DNA of 21,945 nucleotides from an uncultured Collinsella sp. Lineage in GTDB: Bacteria > Actinomycetota > Coriobacteriia > Coriobacteriales > Coriobacteriaceae. Location of the stretch: NCBI GenBank assembly GCA_905204635.1, contig CAJLAN010000006.1, positions 1 to 21,945 of the forward strand. The letters run 5' to 3'. Below the pieces are notes generated by a model that did not search any database, was not told the origin of the DNA, and worked only from the letters and a program-made list of their open reading frames with translations. Each line of letters starts with the position of its first letter. The first letter of the stretch is position 1. Positions 6,342 to 13,674 of this stretch are shown one piece after another. A program made the translations under genes and the position numbers.

Positions 6342-7580
6342 CTAGCAGCTGGCTGCCACGTCCTTGGTCCAGCAGTGCACGCCGCCGCCGGACAGGTTAA
6401 GCGCGAGAGAGTCAATCATGATGACTTTGCGATCGGGGAAGCAGCTCTCCAGAACGGCTTTGGCCTGCTCGTCCTTCTCCTTCACGACTTCGTTCATGCC
6501 CTCGTGGTAATAACGCTGACCAAGAACGACGCCATTGCAGATGAGGAAGTTGCAGTAGCTCGCTGCTGCGTAGAAGTGGACGGGGCCCTCGGGCCAGGGA
6601 GTGCCATCCATAAACTTGCCGCCCATTTCGTCGATGAAGCCCTTATAGAGCTCGTAATCCTCATCGCCAGGGGCGATAACGACTTCAATCGGCTCGGCGG
6701 TGGGCATACGAACGATCTCGAAGGGCTTGCCCTCCCAGTCCGTTTCGTTGCTCAGGATCTCGTAGGCCGCCTCAATGCGACGACGAGACTCTGCGCCAGC
6801 CTTGCTCGAGGCTGCCTCTTCATCGGACACCTCGGCAAGAAGAATCTTGTTCGGAGTGATAAAGCGACACATCTCATCAATGTGAGCCGCAAAGCTCATG
6901 CCAAAGACGGGAGTTCCGTCTTCCTTCTCGTCGAGGATGCCCAGTCGATAGTCGTCGTCCTCGAGCATAGGCTGCGGAAGCCAGATAACCTTGTTGAGGT
7001 TGTAGATGCGCTTATACTCGGCCTCTACTTCCTCTTTCGTGAACTCGGGATTACGCTTGCGGCATTCCGTGTCCTCGATGGCGATCAGAGTGCCGTGACC
7101 GTCAAACTCGCGGTCGCCGCCCTCCGAAACCATTTCGGAATTGACGATATCGAAGCAACCGAGCGCAACCGCCATGTGAACGGCTGCCTTACGTGCGGAC
7201 TGGCACTCCGGGGAGTTCTTGTCCCACACGCCGTAATAAGTCCAAGCGGGGTTGACCATATAAGAATGGCCCTTGTCGTCGACCATGATGCTGGGACCGT
7301 TGTCGCGGACATAGAAGTTGGAGTCTTCGAACTGCGTGATCTCGATGCGATCGAGATCAACCCCCTCCTCCTTCAGGCGCGAGCAAGCCTCCTCATAGGA
7401 GCCGGGGGTGCCGCAATTGAGGTTGACCGTAACGTCGCCATACTCGAGCAGAGCCTTGATCACGTCAACGCAGGGCTGACGGTTATCGTAACCCTCTGCA
7501 CGGATGTAATCGGGAAGCCATGTCACATAGACGTTGGAGCGCTTCTCGAACTCGCCCGGCATACGATAGTTCTCGTACAT
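6342..7580 (-). CDS. Agmatine deiminase (PAD) family protein
   Basis: A 412-aa guanidino-group-modifying enzyme expected to hydrolyse a guanidine to a ureido group plus ammonia in the cytoplasm. The catalytic set of the family is visible: RDNGP (92-96) with the catalytic Asp93, SEGGDREFDGHGT (152-164), AHID (H233, D235), and the nucleophile C403 in GGGVHCWT. The tail (SYCNFLICNGVVLG, FPDRKVIMID) is also typical. It is longer and more divergent than usual agmatine deiminases; the DxWxRD-like segment reads NFYVRD, with Tyr for Trp. Start ATG 7580 is preceded by GGAAGGA; an earlier in-frame start at 7628 gives residues unlike the family. It is first gene of an operon with the carbamoyltransferase and MFS 1, divergent from a TetR regulator. 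The substrate could be agmatine or another guanidino compound. Confidence 0.88.
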   Translation of the reverse strand: MYENYRMPGEFEKRSNVYVTWLPDYIRAEGYDNRQPCVDVIKALLEYGDVTVNLNCGTPGSYEEACSRLKEEGVDLDRIEITQFEDSNFYVRDNGPSIMVDDKGHSYMVNPAWTYYGVWDKNSPECQSARKAAVHMAVALGCFDIVNSEMVSEGGDREFDGHGTLIAIEDTECRKRNPEFTKEEVEAEYKRIYNLNKVIWLPQPMLEDDDYRLGILDEKEDGTPVFGMSFAAHIDEMCRFITPNKILLAEVSDEEAASSKAGAESRRRIEAAYEILSNETDWEGKPFEIVRMPTAEPIEVVIAPGDEDYELYKGFIDEMGGKFMDGTPWPEGPVHFYAAASYCNFLICNGVVLGQRYYHEGMNEVVKEKDEQAKAVLESCFPDRKVIMIDSLALNLSGGGVHCWTKDVAASC

Positions 7581-7655
7581 GGTTGGTCCTTCCGTCGGGT
7601 TTCCCGCGATGCTGTCCGGCCGCGACAATAGCGGGGTTTCACCTGCTATAGTACT

Positions 7656-7676
7656 ACTATACCTACCGTTCGGTAG
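7656..7676 (-). promoter_or_regulatory. Operator abutting -10 of deiminase operon
   Basis: CTACCGTTCGGTAG (7663-7676) is an inverted repeat around a TT centre. On the minus strand it is followed at once by TATAGT (7656-7661), a good -10 hexamer about 75 bp before the deiminase ATG. The same arrangement (CGGTAGG then a -10-like hexamer) occurs upstream of MFS 2 at 9832-9851. I infer binding by the divergently encoded TetR protein. Confidence 0.55.
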
Positions 7677-7712
7677 ATAGTTTTGAATAATTGCCGCTCG
7701 CCTACTGATACA

Positions 7713-7726
7713 TACCGTTCACCGTA
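7713..7726. promoter_or_regulatory. Half-conserved second operator-like site
   Basis: TACCGTTCACCGTA repeats the TACCGTTC half of the operator at 7664-7671 but has a degenerate second half. It lies about 80 bp upstream of the TetR start, where it could mediate autoregulation. Confidence 0.35.
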
Positions 7727-7804
7727 TATAGTGGTCATGTTTGGACACGAATTGATGTTCCGTTGCCATCCTTAATAATGTTGGTAGTGCGGAAGTGATT
7801 TACA

Positions 7805-8383
7805 ATGGAGAAATGCAGCGTGAGCACAAGAAAAAAAATATTGGACGCAATGTACGATCTTGTGGCAGAAGTCGGTTATGACAAAGCGTCTATCGGAAAG
7901 ATTTGCGACTTTGTCGGTATATCCAAGCCGTCGGTGTACTACTACTTTCCCTCTAAAGAGGAGATTTTCACTACGCTCTTGGACAGCATGTTTCCGACCA
8001 TCGACTATCAGCGCGACTACTCGCTAATAGTCGATAGGGACGGGTTCAAGGCCGCGCTTATCGAGCTCGGCAATTCAGTTATAGGTGGCTATCGAAGCGA
8101 TGAAAAGCGCCGGCGCGTGCTGGCCGAGGTTAGCGTCCAAGCAAATCGAATTCCTGCAGTTCAGGAACGTCAAGCGACGGCGACCAAACGAACCATGGAT
8201 GCGCTTAAAGACATCCTTCTTCATGGTGTAGAGATTGGCGCGTTTTCCGATAGTGCCGACGTGATGCTATACGCACAAATTCTTTATACCGTTCTGGAGG
8301 GAGCGAGCAATACGGTCGCTCAAGGTGAGGATATTGATGAAAAAGCGGTTTGGACGGGAATAGTCGAGCTTATGTTCAAATAG
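7805..8383 (+). CDS. TetR/AcrR-family regulator of the catabolic island
   Basis: A 192-aa TetR-type regulator. Residues 8-55 form the DNA-binding domain (RKKILDAMYDLVAEVGYDKA, then IGKICDFVGISKPSVYYYFP and SKEEIFTTLL), followed by an all-helical ligand domain of normal length. Start ATG 7805 has GGAAG at 7791-7795. It is divergent from the deiminase operon and convergent with MFS 2, and palindromes related to TACCG...GGTA lie upstream of both target units, so it is the natural regulator of deiminase, carbamoyltransferase and both carriers, probably as a repressor relieved by substrate or product. The inducer is unknown. Confidence 0.88.
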   Translation: MEKCSVSTRKKILDAMYDLVAEVGYDKASIGKICDFVGISKPSVYYYFPSKEEIFTTLLDSMFPTIDYQRDYSLIVDRDGFKAALIELGNSVIGGYRSDEKRRRVLAEVSVQANRIPAVQERQATATKRTMDALKDILLHGVEIGAFSDSADVMLYAQILYTVLEGASNTVAQGEDIDEKAVWTGIVELMFK

Positions 8384-8430
8384 ACCAGCCAAGCTGAAGC
8401 ACATGTTGGCGCCCATGGTGCCTGCGGGCA

Positions 8431-8486
8431 ACCTTTAAAACGAAAACAGGGGTCGACTCCAATCTGGCTTGGAGTCGACCCCTGTT
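8431..8486 (-). terminator. Strong terminator between TetR and MFS 2
   Basis: Arms 8445-8462 (AACAGGGGTCGACTCCAA) and 8469-8486 (TTGGAGTCGACCCCTGTT) form an 18-bp perfect stem with a 6-nt loop. On the minus strand the stem is followed by TTCGTTTTAAA, so it terminates MFS 2 transcription. The convergent TetR transcript would also meet the hairpin but lacks a T-tract after it. Confidence 0.85.
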
Positions 8487-8520
8487 GCGTAGCAATCTAT
8501 GCCGGTGCAATCGGCGCTTA

Positions 8521-8592
8521 TTACTTTTCAGCAGCCTTACTGAGAAAGCCGGAAACGATAGCAAACGCAGCAATCATAAGGTTGCAGGCAAT
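8521..8592 (-). pseudogene. Cut-off C-terminal tail of MFS 2
   Basis: After the in-frame TGA of MFS 2 the reading frame continues for 23 codons (starting IACNLMIAAF, ending SKAAEK) to a TAA at 8521-8523. The tail aligns with the end of MFS 1, where the codon corresponding to the TGA is TGC (FIFCIACN against FIF-stop-IACN). This is therefore the original final transmembrane helix, separated by a single-base nonsense change unless the stop is read through. Confidence 0.8.
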
Positions 8593-9801
8593 TCAGAAGA
8601 TAAATACTCCCTGGAATGACCCTGCCATGCCGTAAACCTTCATCATGACCGGCATTCCAAAAGCACCGACGACATAGCCCGCTGAGCAAACGATTGAATA
8701 GATCCTTCCAAAATCGCGTGATCCAAAGAGCGAGAGGAGAAGCATCGGCATTGCGGTTCCAACAATGGCGAACATGGCATCGTTTACGCCAGCTGCAATG
8801 ATGGAAACGGTCTCGTTGCTTCCGCCAATGATGAGAAGTAGGAATGAAAAAATGCTGACACCTGTCCACGCGACCGTTGCTTTAATAGCGCCGAGCTTGT
8901 CACATGTTTTGCCTACGAAGGGATTTAGGAAGATGTCAGAGAACGAAGCTGCCGAGACCATTAAGCTTCCTACGATGGGATTGAAACCGACCTCGTTTGC
9001 ATAGGTTGGAAACAACTGGTTCATGCAGCAGGTGAGCTGCGCCACGCAAAGCAGGAGGACACAGAGAATAAAAGACGGCGTTTTCGTGGCATCACGGAGT
9101 GCCATGCCCGAAAGGGCATCTTCCCGCTCATCGACGCTGTGGCTCTCATGGGTTTCAGAGGTGGTCTCTCCGTACGGAAGCATGTTGCGATCAGAGGGTT
9201 TAAGGCGAATGATAAATGCACTCGCAGGTAAAATCATAGCTGCAGAAACGACCGCAAGTACGATGTATCCCGTACGCCAGCCTTGTTGCTCGATGACCAG
9301 CGTAATGACAGGGCTCAACAACAGCGTACAGAGAGAATTAACGCCCCAAGCAAGGCCGATGGCAAGACCGGACGATTTACTGAACCATTGGTCAATAACA
9401 TCAGACATGCAGACGCCCGTTGTGAACGAAAAGCAGATGCCGATCACCGCAGCGGAGACGATGAACATCCAGACTTCGGTGTAGAACGCCATTGCGGCGC
9501 CGGCGGCAATAAGGACGAGTTCAACACAAATATGCCACGGTTTGCCTATTACTTTTGGAATGAAACGACTCAAAAGTGGAAGTCCAAGTGCAAGGCCAAG
9601 AAGAATCGCAGTGAAATAGAAAGAGAAAGAGGTGTACTCAAAGCCCAAGTCTTCACATACTGGAGCAACGAATGAGCCGGCAATAATGCTATATGTGCCA
9701 GTCGTTCCGGCGGACATTAAGCCGAGCGCAATAACGACAATCCAAGCAAATGCGCTGCTCTCGCGAGGACGGTCTTTTTCGGCTGGTGCGGTGAGAGCCA
9801 T
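8593..9801 (-). CDS. MFS transporter 2, paralogue of MFS 1, truncated by in-frame TGA
   Basis: A 402-aa open product, or 426 codons if the TGA at 8593-8595 is ignored. It is clearly paralogous to MFS 1 along its whole length (shared ALGLMSAGTTG, FYTEVWMFI, MSDVIDQWF, QLTCCMNQLFPTYA, FGMPVMMKVY), so it is a 12-helix major facilitator of the same branch. The start is the ATG at 9801 with GGAG 5-9 nt upstream; an earlier frame opening at 9876 would run through the operator. The TGA removes most of the last helix, so the gene is either a recent pseudogene, a functional truncated carrier, or is read through. It has its own operator-bearing promoter and terminator, and is convergent with the TetR gene. 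Confidence 0.85.
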   Translation of the reverse strand: MALTAPAEKDRPRESSAFAWIVVIALGLMSAGTTGTYSIIAGSFVAPVCEDLGFEYTSFSFYFTAILLGLALGLPLLSRFIPKVIGKPWHICVELVLIAAGAAMAFYTEVWMFIVSAAVIGICFSFTTGVCMSDVIDQWFSKSSGLAIGLAWGVNSLCTLLLSPVITLVIEQQGWRTGYIVLAVVSAAMILPASAFIIRLKPSDRNMLPYGETTSETHESHSVDEREDALSGMALRDATKTPSFILCVLLLCVAQLTCCMNQLFPTYANEVGFNPIVGSLMVSAASFSDIFLNPFVGKTCDKLGAIKATVAWTGVSIFSFLLLIIGGSNETVSIIAAGVNDAMFAIVGTAMPMLLLSLFGSRDFGRIYSIVCSAGYVVGAFGMPVMMKVYGMAGSFQGVFIF

Positions 9802-9831
9802 GGTCACTCCATTTCTATCGGCATTACATCC

Positions 9832-9851
9832 TATATGCCTACCGATAGGTA
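9832..9851 (-). promoter_or_regulatory. Operator and -10 of MFS 2
   Basis: TACCGATAGGTA (9840-9851) has TACC/GGTA arms like the site upstream of the deiminase. On the minus strand it reads CTATCGGTAGG, directly followed by CATATA (9832-9837), a -10-like hexamer; a weak -35 (TGGTTT) lies 17 bp further upstream. The start codon is about 30 bp downstream. The same geometry as at 7656-7676 argues for control by the same TetR protein. Confidence 0.5.
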
Positions 9852-9936
9852 TATAAACCAGGGGACTCTTCGTCAAGCATTAAGCGGGGAAAGGGAGTTC
9901 TTAACGTGCCGAACGGTAATTGGGCCCTTGCAAAAT

Positions 9937-10120
9937 CGAGGTCTAATACTTTTCCCGAGAAGTGAACGGCTATATTTGGACCTCCGAAGCATCGACATTT
10001 TCTGACGCCAAAACCGCAGGATTCAACGATCAAAACCGCAGGAAATTACATCTCGAAAGTGCCGACGCTTCGGGGGCCCATTTTCACTCATTCACTTCTC
10101 GGGAAAAGTATTAGACCTCG
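9937..10120 (-). repeat. Long palindromic element D, copy 2 (184 bp)
   Basis: The second copy of the element at 3563-3744, with the same terminal inverted repeats (CGAGGTCTAATACTTTTCCC at the left, the complement ending AGTATTAGACCTCG at the right). Its interior matches copy 1 only when reverse-complemented, while the flank to its right matches copy 1's right flank directly. No coding capacity. It fills most of the 365-bp space between MFS 2 and the ABC transporter gene. Confidence 0.85.
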
Positions 10121-10147
10121 ATTTACATGCCGCTCAATGTAACAAAG
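10108..10147 (+). repeat. 40-bp direct repeat, right copy
   Basis: Matches 3732-3771 in the same orientation with two differences, covering the right terminal repeat of element D, the GATTTACATGCC flank and the first arm of the following hairpin. With the left copy it brackets the catabolic island. Confidence 0.75.
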
Positions 10148-10168
10148 GAACCGCCCTTTTGTCACATT
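10136..10168. repeat. TGTAACAAAGG hairpin (family E) at ABC gene end
   Basis: AATGTAACAAAGG (10136-10148) pairs imperfectly with CCTTTTGTCACATT (10155-10168). It overlaps the stop codon region of the minus-strand ABC gene (stop 10167-10169), so it could act as its 3'-end hairpin, although no U-tract follows. It is related to the hairpin at 3760-3792. Confidence 0.65.
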
Positions 10169-13100
10169 ATTCGGAGCGCAGGGCTTCGACAGGGTCCTTC
10201 TTGGATGCGCTGCGGGCGGGCAGCAGGCCGGCAACGACCGTCAACAGCACCGAAATCGCGATGAGCGCCAGCGCATCCTGCACGGGCAGACTCATTAGGT
10301 TGGGGACCTGTTTGGCCGCAAGCGCCCAAGCATTGACCGGGAAGCTCACGGCCACCACGACGACAACAGCAAAGACGCCGGCAATGAGGCCCTCGATAAA
10401 GGTCTCGGCGTTGAACACGTTTGCCACGTTGCGCTTCGACGCACCGATTGCGCGCAGGATGCCGATCTCCTTCTTGCGCTCCAGTACGCTGATGTAGGTG
10501 ATGATGCCGATCATGATGGAGCTCACGACCAGGCTGATGCTTACGAATGCGATGAGCACCAAGCTGATGGTGTTCACGATGTCGGTCACCGAGCCCATGA
10601 TGATGCCCATGTAGTCGGTGTACGAGATTGCCTGTTCATCGTGGCCGGCCGCTTTAACCTGCTTGTTGTACGCATCGATGTGATCGAGCACGCGCTCCTT
10701 GGCCTCAAAGTCGCGCGGGAAAATCTTGACCGAGATGGGGTCTGCCTCGTCCGCATAGCCCAACGTGGTCAGATTGTTGTCGTAGGTGAGCTTCGACGCC
10801 TTGGCATAGCTCATCATGAGCGAACTCAGGTCCTCGGCGTCCATGTTGAAATGGATGGCACGAGCAAAGGCGCTCGCATCCACGTGCATGGCGCTCGCCA
10901 GGTTGGCAAAACTCGAAGACATCTGCGTCGCCATCTGGTCCATAAGCCCCGCTGCGCCCGCCTTGAGCTGGGACGATACCGTCGACGCTACCTGCTCGCT
11001 GATTGCCTTCATCACCTGATCCATAGCCTGCTGCAGATACGGAGCCAGCTGCTTTTGCACATAGTCGGTCATCGCCTGTTGCAGGCGCTCGGCCAGGGCA
11101 TCGCCGCCGAGCGCTTTGAGCTGGGCCAGGATTTGCTGGGCTGTGTCATCATTCTCAAGATACGTCGAGAATGCGGCAGCAAGCTTTGACGCATCCTTAA
11201 AGTCTTCGGGTGACAGTGCCCCAAACTGATCAGACTGCAAAAAGCCCTCAAACAGCTGGTTGGCTAGTGTTCCCACCTGCTGCATTTGCTCGGGCGTGAG
11301 CTCCAGACCGTCAAAGATACCCGAGAAATCTGGGGTTGGCGCTTTTGCCATGATGTCGCTGAAGTCGATGTCCTTGCCAACGCCCGAAAGGTCAATGTCC
11401 AGCCCCGACAGATCGATGCCAGAAAGGTCCATACCGCCGGCTGCACCCGAGAGCGCAGATGTATCGAACGAAAACGCGCTCTTAAGTGCCGCCTCGTCCA
11501 CGCTGAACATGCTGCCCAGATCCACGCCTTGCTTGGCCTCGCCCTGCAGTTCGTCGAAGGTTTTGCCCGTAAAGACATCCGTCTCGGGGTGGGCGAGTTG
11601 TTCCTGCACAATCTGCGAATCGGCAGCGCGCTCCATAAGCTGGCGAGTCAACGCATGCGTGTAGGCAATGCCCGGGGACAACGCGCTCGCGTTGGCGGTC
11701 TCGTTGGGTCGCACCACGCCCACAATGTGCACGTCGATACCGTCGGCAACCTTGGCGGCCATAAAGTCGGTGTCGCCAGACATATCGGTCCACATGCCGG
11801 TCTCTTCGTTTTTGCGATACGCATCGGCCGGCGACAGCACCTTAAACGTGGTAGACAGCGCATCGTCGTAGGTAAAGTCGGTGCCGGTCTCGGGCGTTTC
11901 GACCCCACCGTCAGCCGTCATAGCGCTGTTTACTAGATCGTTGAGCTCATCGATATCCAGCGCACCGATGCTGTAGAGCGTGTAGTCGCCCACCGTACCG
12001 CGGCTCGAAAGCACCATCACGGCTTCGTTGGCGGACGTAGGCCAATGGCCGGCGACGACATCGTACTGGCTGTCGAGCAGGCTCTGGTCGTCGATCATCT
12101 CGTTGAAGACCGAGGTTCCCATGGATTCCATGCTCACCGTTGCCGCCGAGCTCGCGCCTCCGCTCATGGCCTCGGTCATGGCGTTGGGCACCAGCCGAAC
12201 GGGTTTCTCATCGCCCTTGCCGGCACGATAGACAACCGGCGATACACCGTAGCCGTACTGAATGGCGTTGACCTCTTTATCGATGCCGTCGCCACCGGCA
12301 TCGAGCCATGCCTTAAAGCTTGTCATGTCGTTAGACTTAACGCTCGCAAACATATCCTTTACGGCCGTGACCACAGGAATCTTATCGGTTCCCTTAGCCT
12401 TGCCGCCGGCACTGTCGTCGGACGAGCCCTCGTTCTTGGACATATCGTCGTCCGTGGCCCCCTGTCCGCCCATCATGGACGACAGGTCGTAATCCTGCTT
12501 GGAAATGGTGAGCGGGTAGCTCGAGAGCGTATCCTCCTCGACCTTTTTGATGTAGCCGTTTACGCCATTGGACAGCGCCAGAATCGCCGCGATACCAATA
12601 ATGCCAATCGAGCCCGCAAAGGCAGTCATGGCCGTGCGGCCCTTCTTGGTCATGAGGTTTCGGGCAGAAAGCCCCAGCGCCGTCACAAAGCTCATCGAGG
12701 TTTTGCGCGTAGGCTTTGCCTCGCGACGCGCGGCCTTGGCAGCATCGAAGGGATCGGAATCGTCGGTGATCTTGCCGTCCGCCAGGTTGACGATACGCGT
12801 GGCATATTGGTACGCCAGCTCGGGATTGTGCGTGACCATGATGACCAGGCGGTCGCGCGCCACGTCCTTGAGCAAATCCATGACCTGTACGGATGTCGTT
12901 GAATCCAAAGCGCCGGTCGGCTCGTCGGCAAGCACAATCTCGGGATCATTAATCAGGGCGCGGGCGATGGCCACGCGCTGCATCTGTCCGCCCGATAGCT
13001 GGCCTGGGCGCTTGTTAACGTGCTCGCCCAGGCCGACTTTCTCCAACGCCTCGCGCGCACGCTGGCGGCGCTCGGCATGCCCCACGCCCGTGAGCGTGAG

Positions 13101-13421
13101 CGCCAGCTCCACGTTTTCCAAAATGGTCTGATGCGGAATGAGGTTATAGCTTTGGAACACAAAGCCGATGCGGTTGTTGCGGTAGGCATCCCAATCGCGG
13201 TCGCGGAAGTCCTTGGTCGAGATGCCGTCAATCAGCAGGTCGCCAGAATCAAAGTGGTCGAGTCCGCCGATAACGTTGAGCATCGTGGTTTTGCCCGAAC
13301 CCGAGGGACCCAGAATGGCCACGAACTCGTTATCGCGAAAAGACAGGCTCACGCTGTCGAGCGCCACCTGCGTAAACGACTGCGTAACGTACCTTTTGCA
13401 AATACCTTTGAGCTCCAGCAT
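10167..13421 (-). CDS. Fused ABC transporter ATPase/FtsX-type permease with giant extracytoplasmic domain
   Basis: A 1084-aa MacB-like fusion. The N-terminal ATPase has Walker A GPSGSGKTT (38-46), Q-loop FVFQSYNLIP, signature LSGGQMQR (142-149), Walker B IVLADE (162-167) and the H-loop MVTHNPE. TM1 is near residues 263-285 (AGSIGIIGIAAILALSNGV). About 600 extracytoplasmic residues follow, then three helices with FtsX signatures (SSIMIGIITYISVLERKKEI, GILRAIGASKRNV, LLPARSASKKDPVEALRSE). The extracytoplasmic part is unusual: a DLSGIDLSGLDIDLSG repeat and long helical Gln/Ala-rich stretches. Start ATG 13421 with AGGAGAGG upstream; an in-frame start at 13448 is weaker. It is monocistronic here. 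Relatives act as mechanotransducers or lipoprotein/peptide exporters rather than importers; the substrate is unknown. Confidence 0.93.
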   Translation of the reverse strand: MLELKGICKRYVTQSFTQVALDSVSLSFRDNEFVAILGPSGSGKTTMLNVIGGLDHFDSGDLLIDGISTKDFRDRDWDAYRNNRIGFVFQSYNLIPHQTILENVELALTLTGVGHAERRQRAREALEKVGLGEHVNKRPGQLSGGQMQRVAIARALINDPEIVLADEPTGALDSTTSVQVMDLLKDVARDRLVIMVTHNPELAYQYATRIVNLADGKITDDSDPFDAAKAARREAKPTRKTSMSFVTALGLSARNLMTKKGRTAMTAFAGSIGIIGIAAILALSNGVNGYIKKVEEDTLSSYPLTISKQDYDLSSMMGGQGATDDDMSKNEGSSDDSAGGKAKGTDKIPVVTAVKDMFASVKSNDMTSFKAWLDAGGDGIDKEVNAIQYGYGVSPVVYRAGKGDEKPVRLVPNAMTEAMSGGASSAATVSMESMGTSVFNEMIDDQSLLDSQYDVVAGHWPTSANEAVMVLSSRGTVGDYTLYSIGALDIDELNDLVNSAMTADGGVETPETGTDFTYDDALSTTFKVLSPADAYRKNEETGMWTDMSGDTDFMAAKVADGIDVHIVGVVRPNETANASALSPGIAYTHALTRQLMERAADSQIVQEQLAHPETDVFTGKTFDELQGEAKQGVDLGSMFSVDEAALKSAFSFDTSALSGAAGGMDLSGIDLSGLDIDLSGVGKDIDFSDIMAKAPTPDFSGIFDGLELTPEQMQQVGTLANQLFEGFLQSDQFGALSPEDFKDASKLAAAFSTYLENDDTAQQILAQLKALGGDALAERLQQAMTDYVQKQLAPYLQQAMDQVMKAISEQVASTVSSQLKAGAAGLMDQMATQMSSSFANLASAMHVDASAFARAIHFNMDAEDLSSLMMSYAKASKLTYDNNLTTLGYADEADPISVKIFPRDFEAKERVLDHIDAYNKQVKAAGHDEQAISYTDYMGIIMGSVTDIVNTISLVLIAFVSISLVVSSIMIGIITYISVLERKKEIGILRAIGASKRNVANVFNAETFIEGLIAGVFAVVVVVAVSFPVNAWALAAKQVPNLMSLPVQDALALIAISVLLTVVAGLLPARSASKKDPVEALRSE

Positions 13422-13565
13422 GGACGGCAACCTCTCCTGCGCAGGCACCCTGCCCGCTCTCCTCCGCCGTTCGTATTCGACGCGTTTGTCCTACTCTATC
13501 CCCATTTTTTGCCGACGCCAGTGAGGAATGTAACAAACCGCGCCAAAAAACGAACGGGACGGCGC

Positions 13566-13595
13566 CCAAAAGAAGAGGTCCCGAGCGGGACCTCT
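13566..13595 (-). terminator. Terminator of the redox operon
   Basis: AGAGGTCCC (13574-13582) and GGGACCTCT (13587-13595) make a 9-bp perfect stem with a 4-nt loop. On the minus strand it is followed by TCTTTTGGG. It lies 80 nt past the stop of the thioredoxin-like lipoprotein and separates that operon from the ABC gene downstream. Confidence 0.8.
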
Positions 13596-13674
13596 ATATG
13601 GTGGAGCTTATCTTGAAAGGTAGCGGACTACTTCGTACAGCGGCGCACGATCATCGCCATGCTTTACGCGTTTT

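Noticed and set aside
6375..7631. 418-codon plus-strand open frame opposite the deiminase
   Set aside because: It is the antisense shadow of a clearly conserved enzyme gene in GC-rich DNA, has no family motifs and no suitable RBS.
8593..8595. TGA in MFS 2 as a selenocysteine codon
   Set aside because: The position matches a Cys in the paralogue, but no convincing hairpin follows the TGA in the mRNA, MFS carriers are not known selenoproteins, and nothing in the window indicates Sec machinery. Nonsense mutation is simpler.
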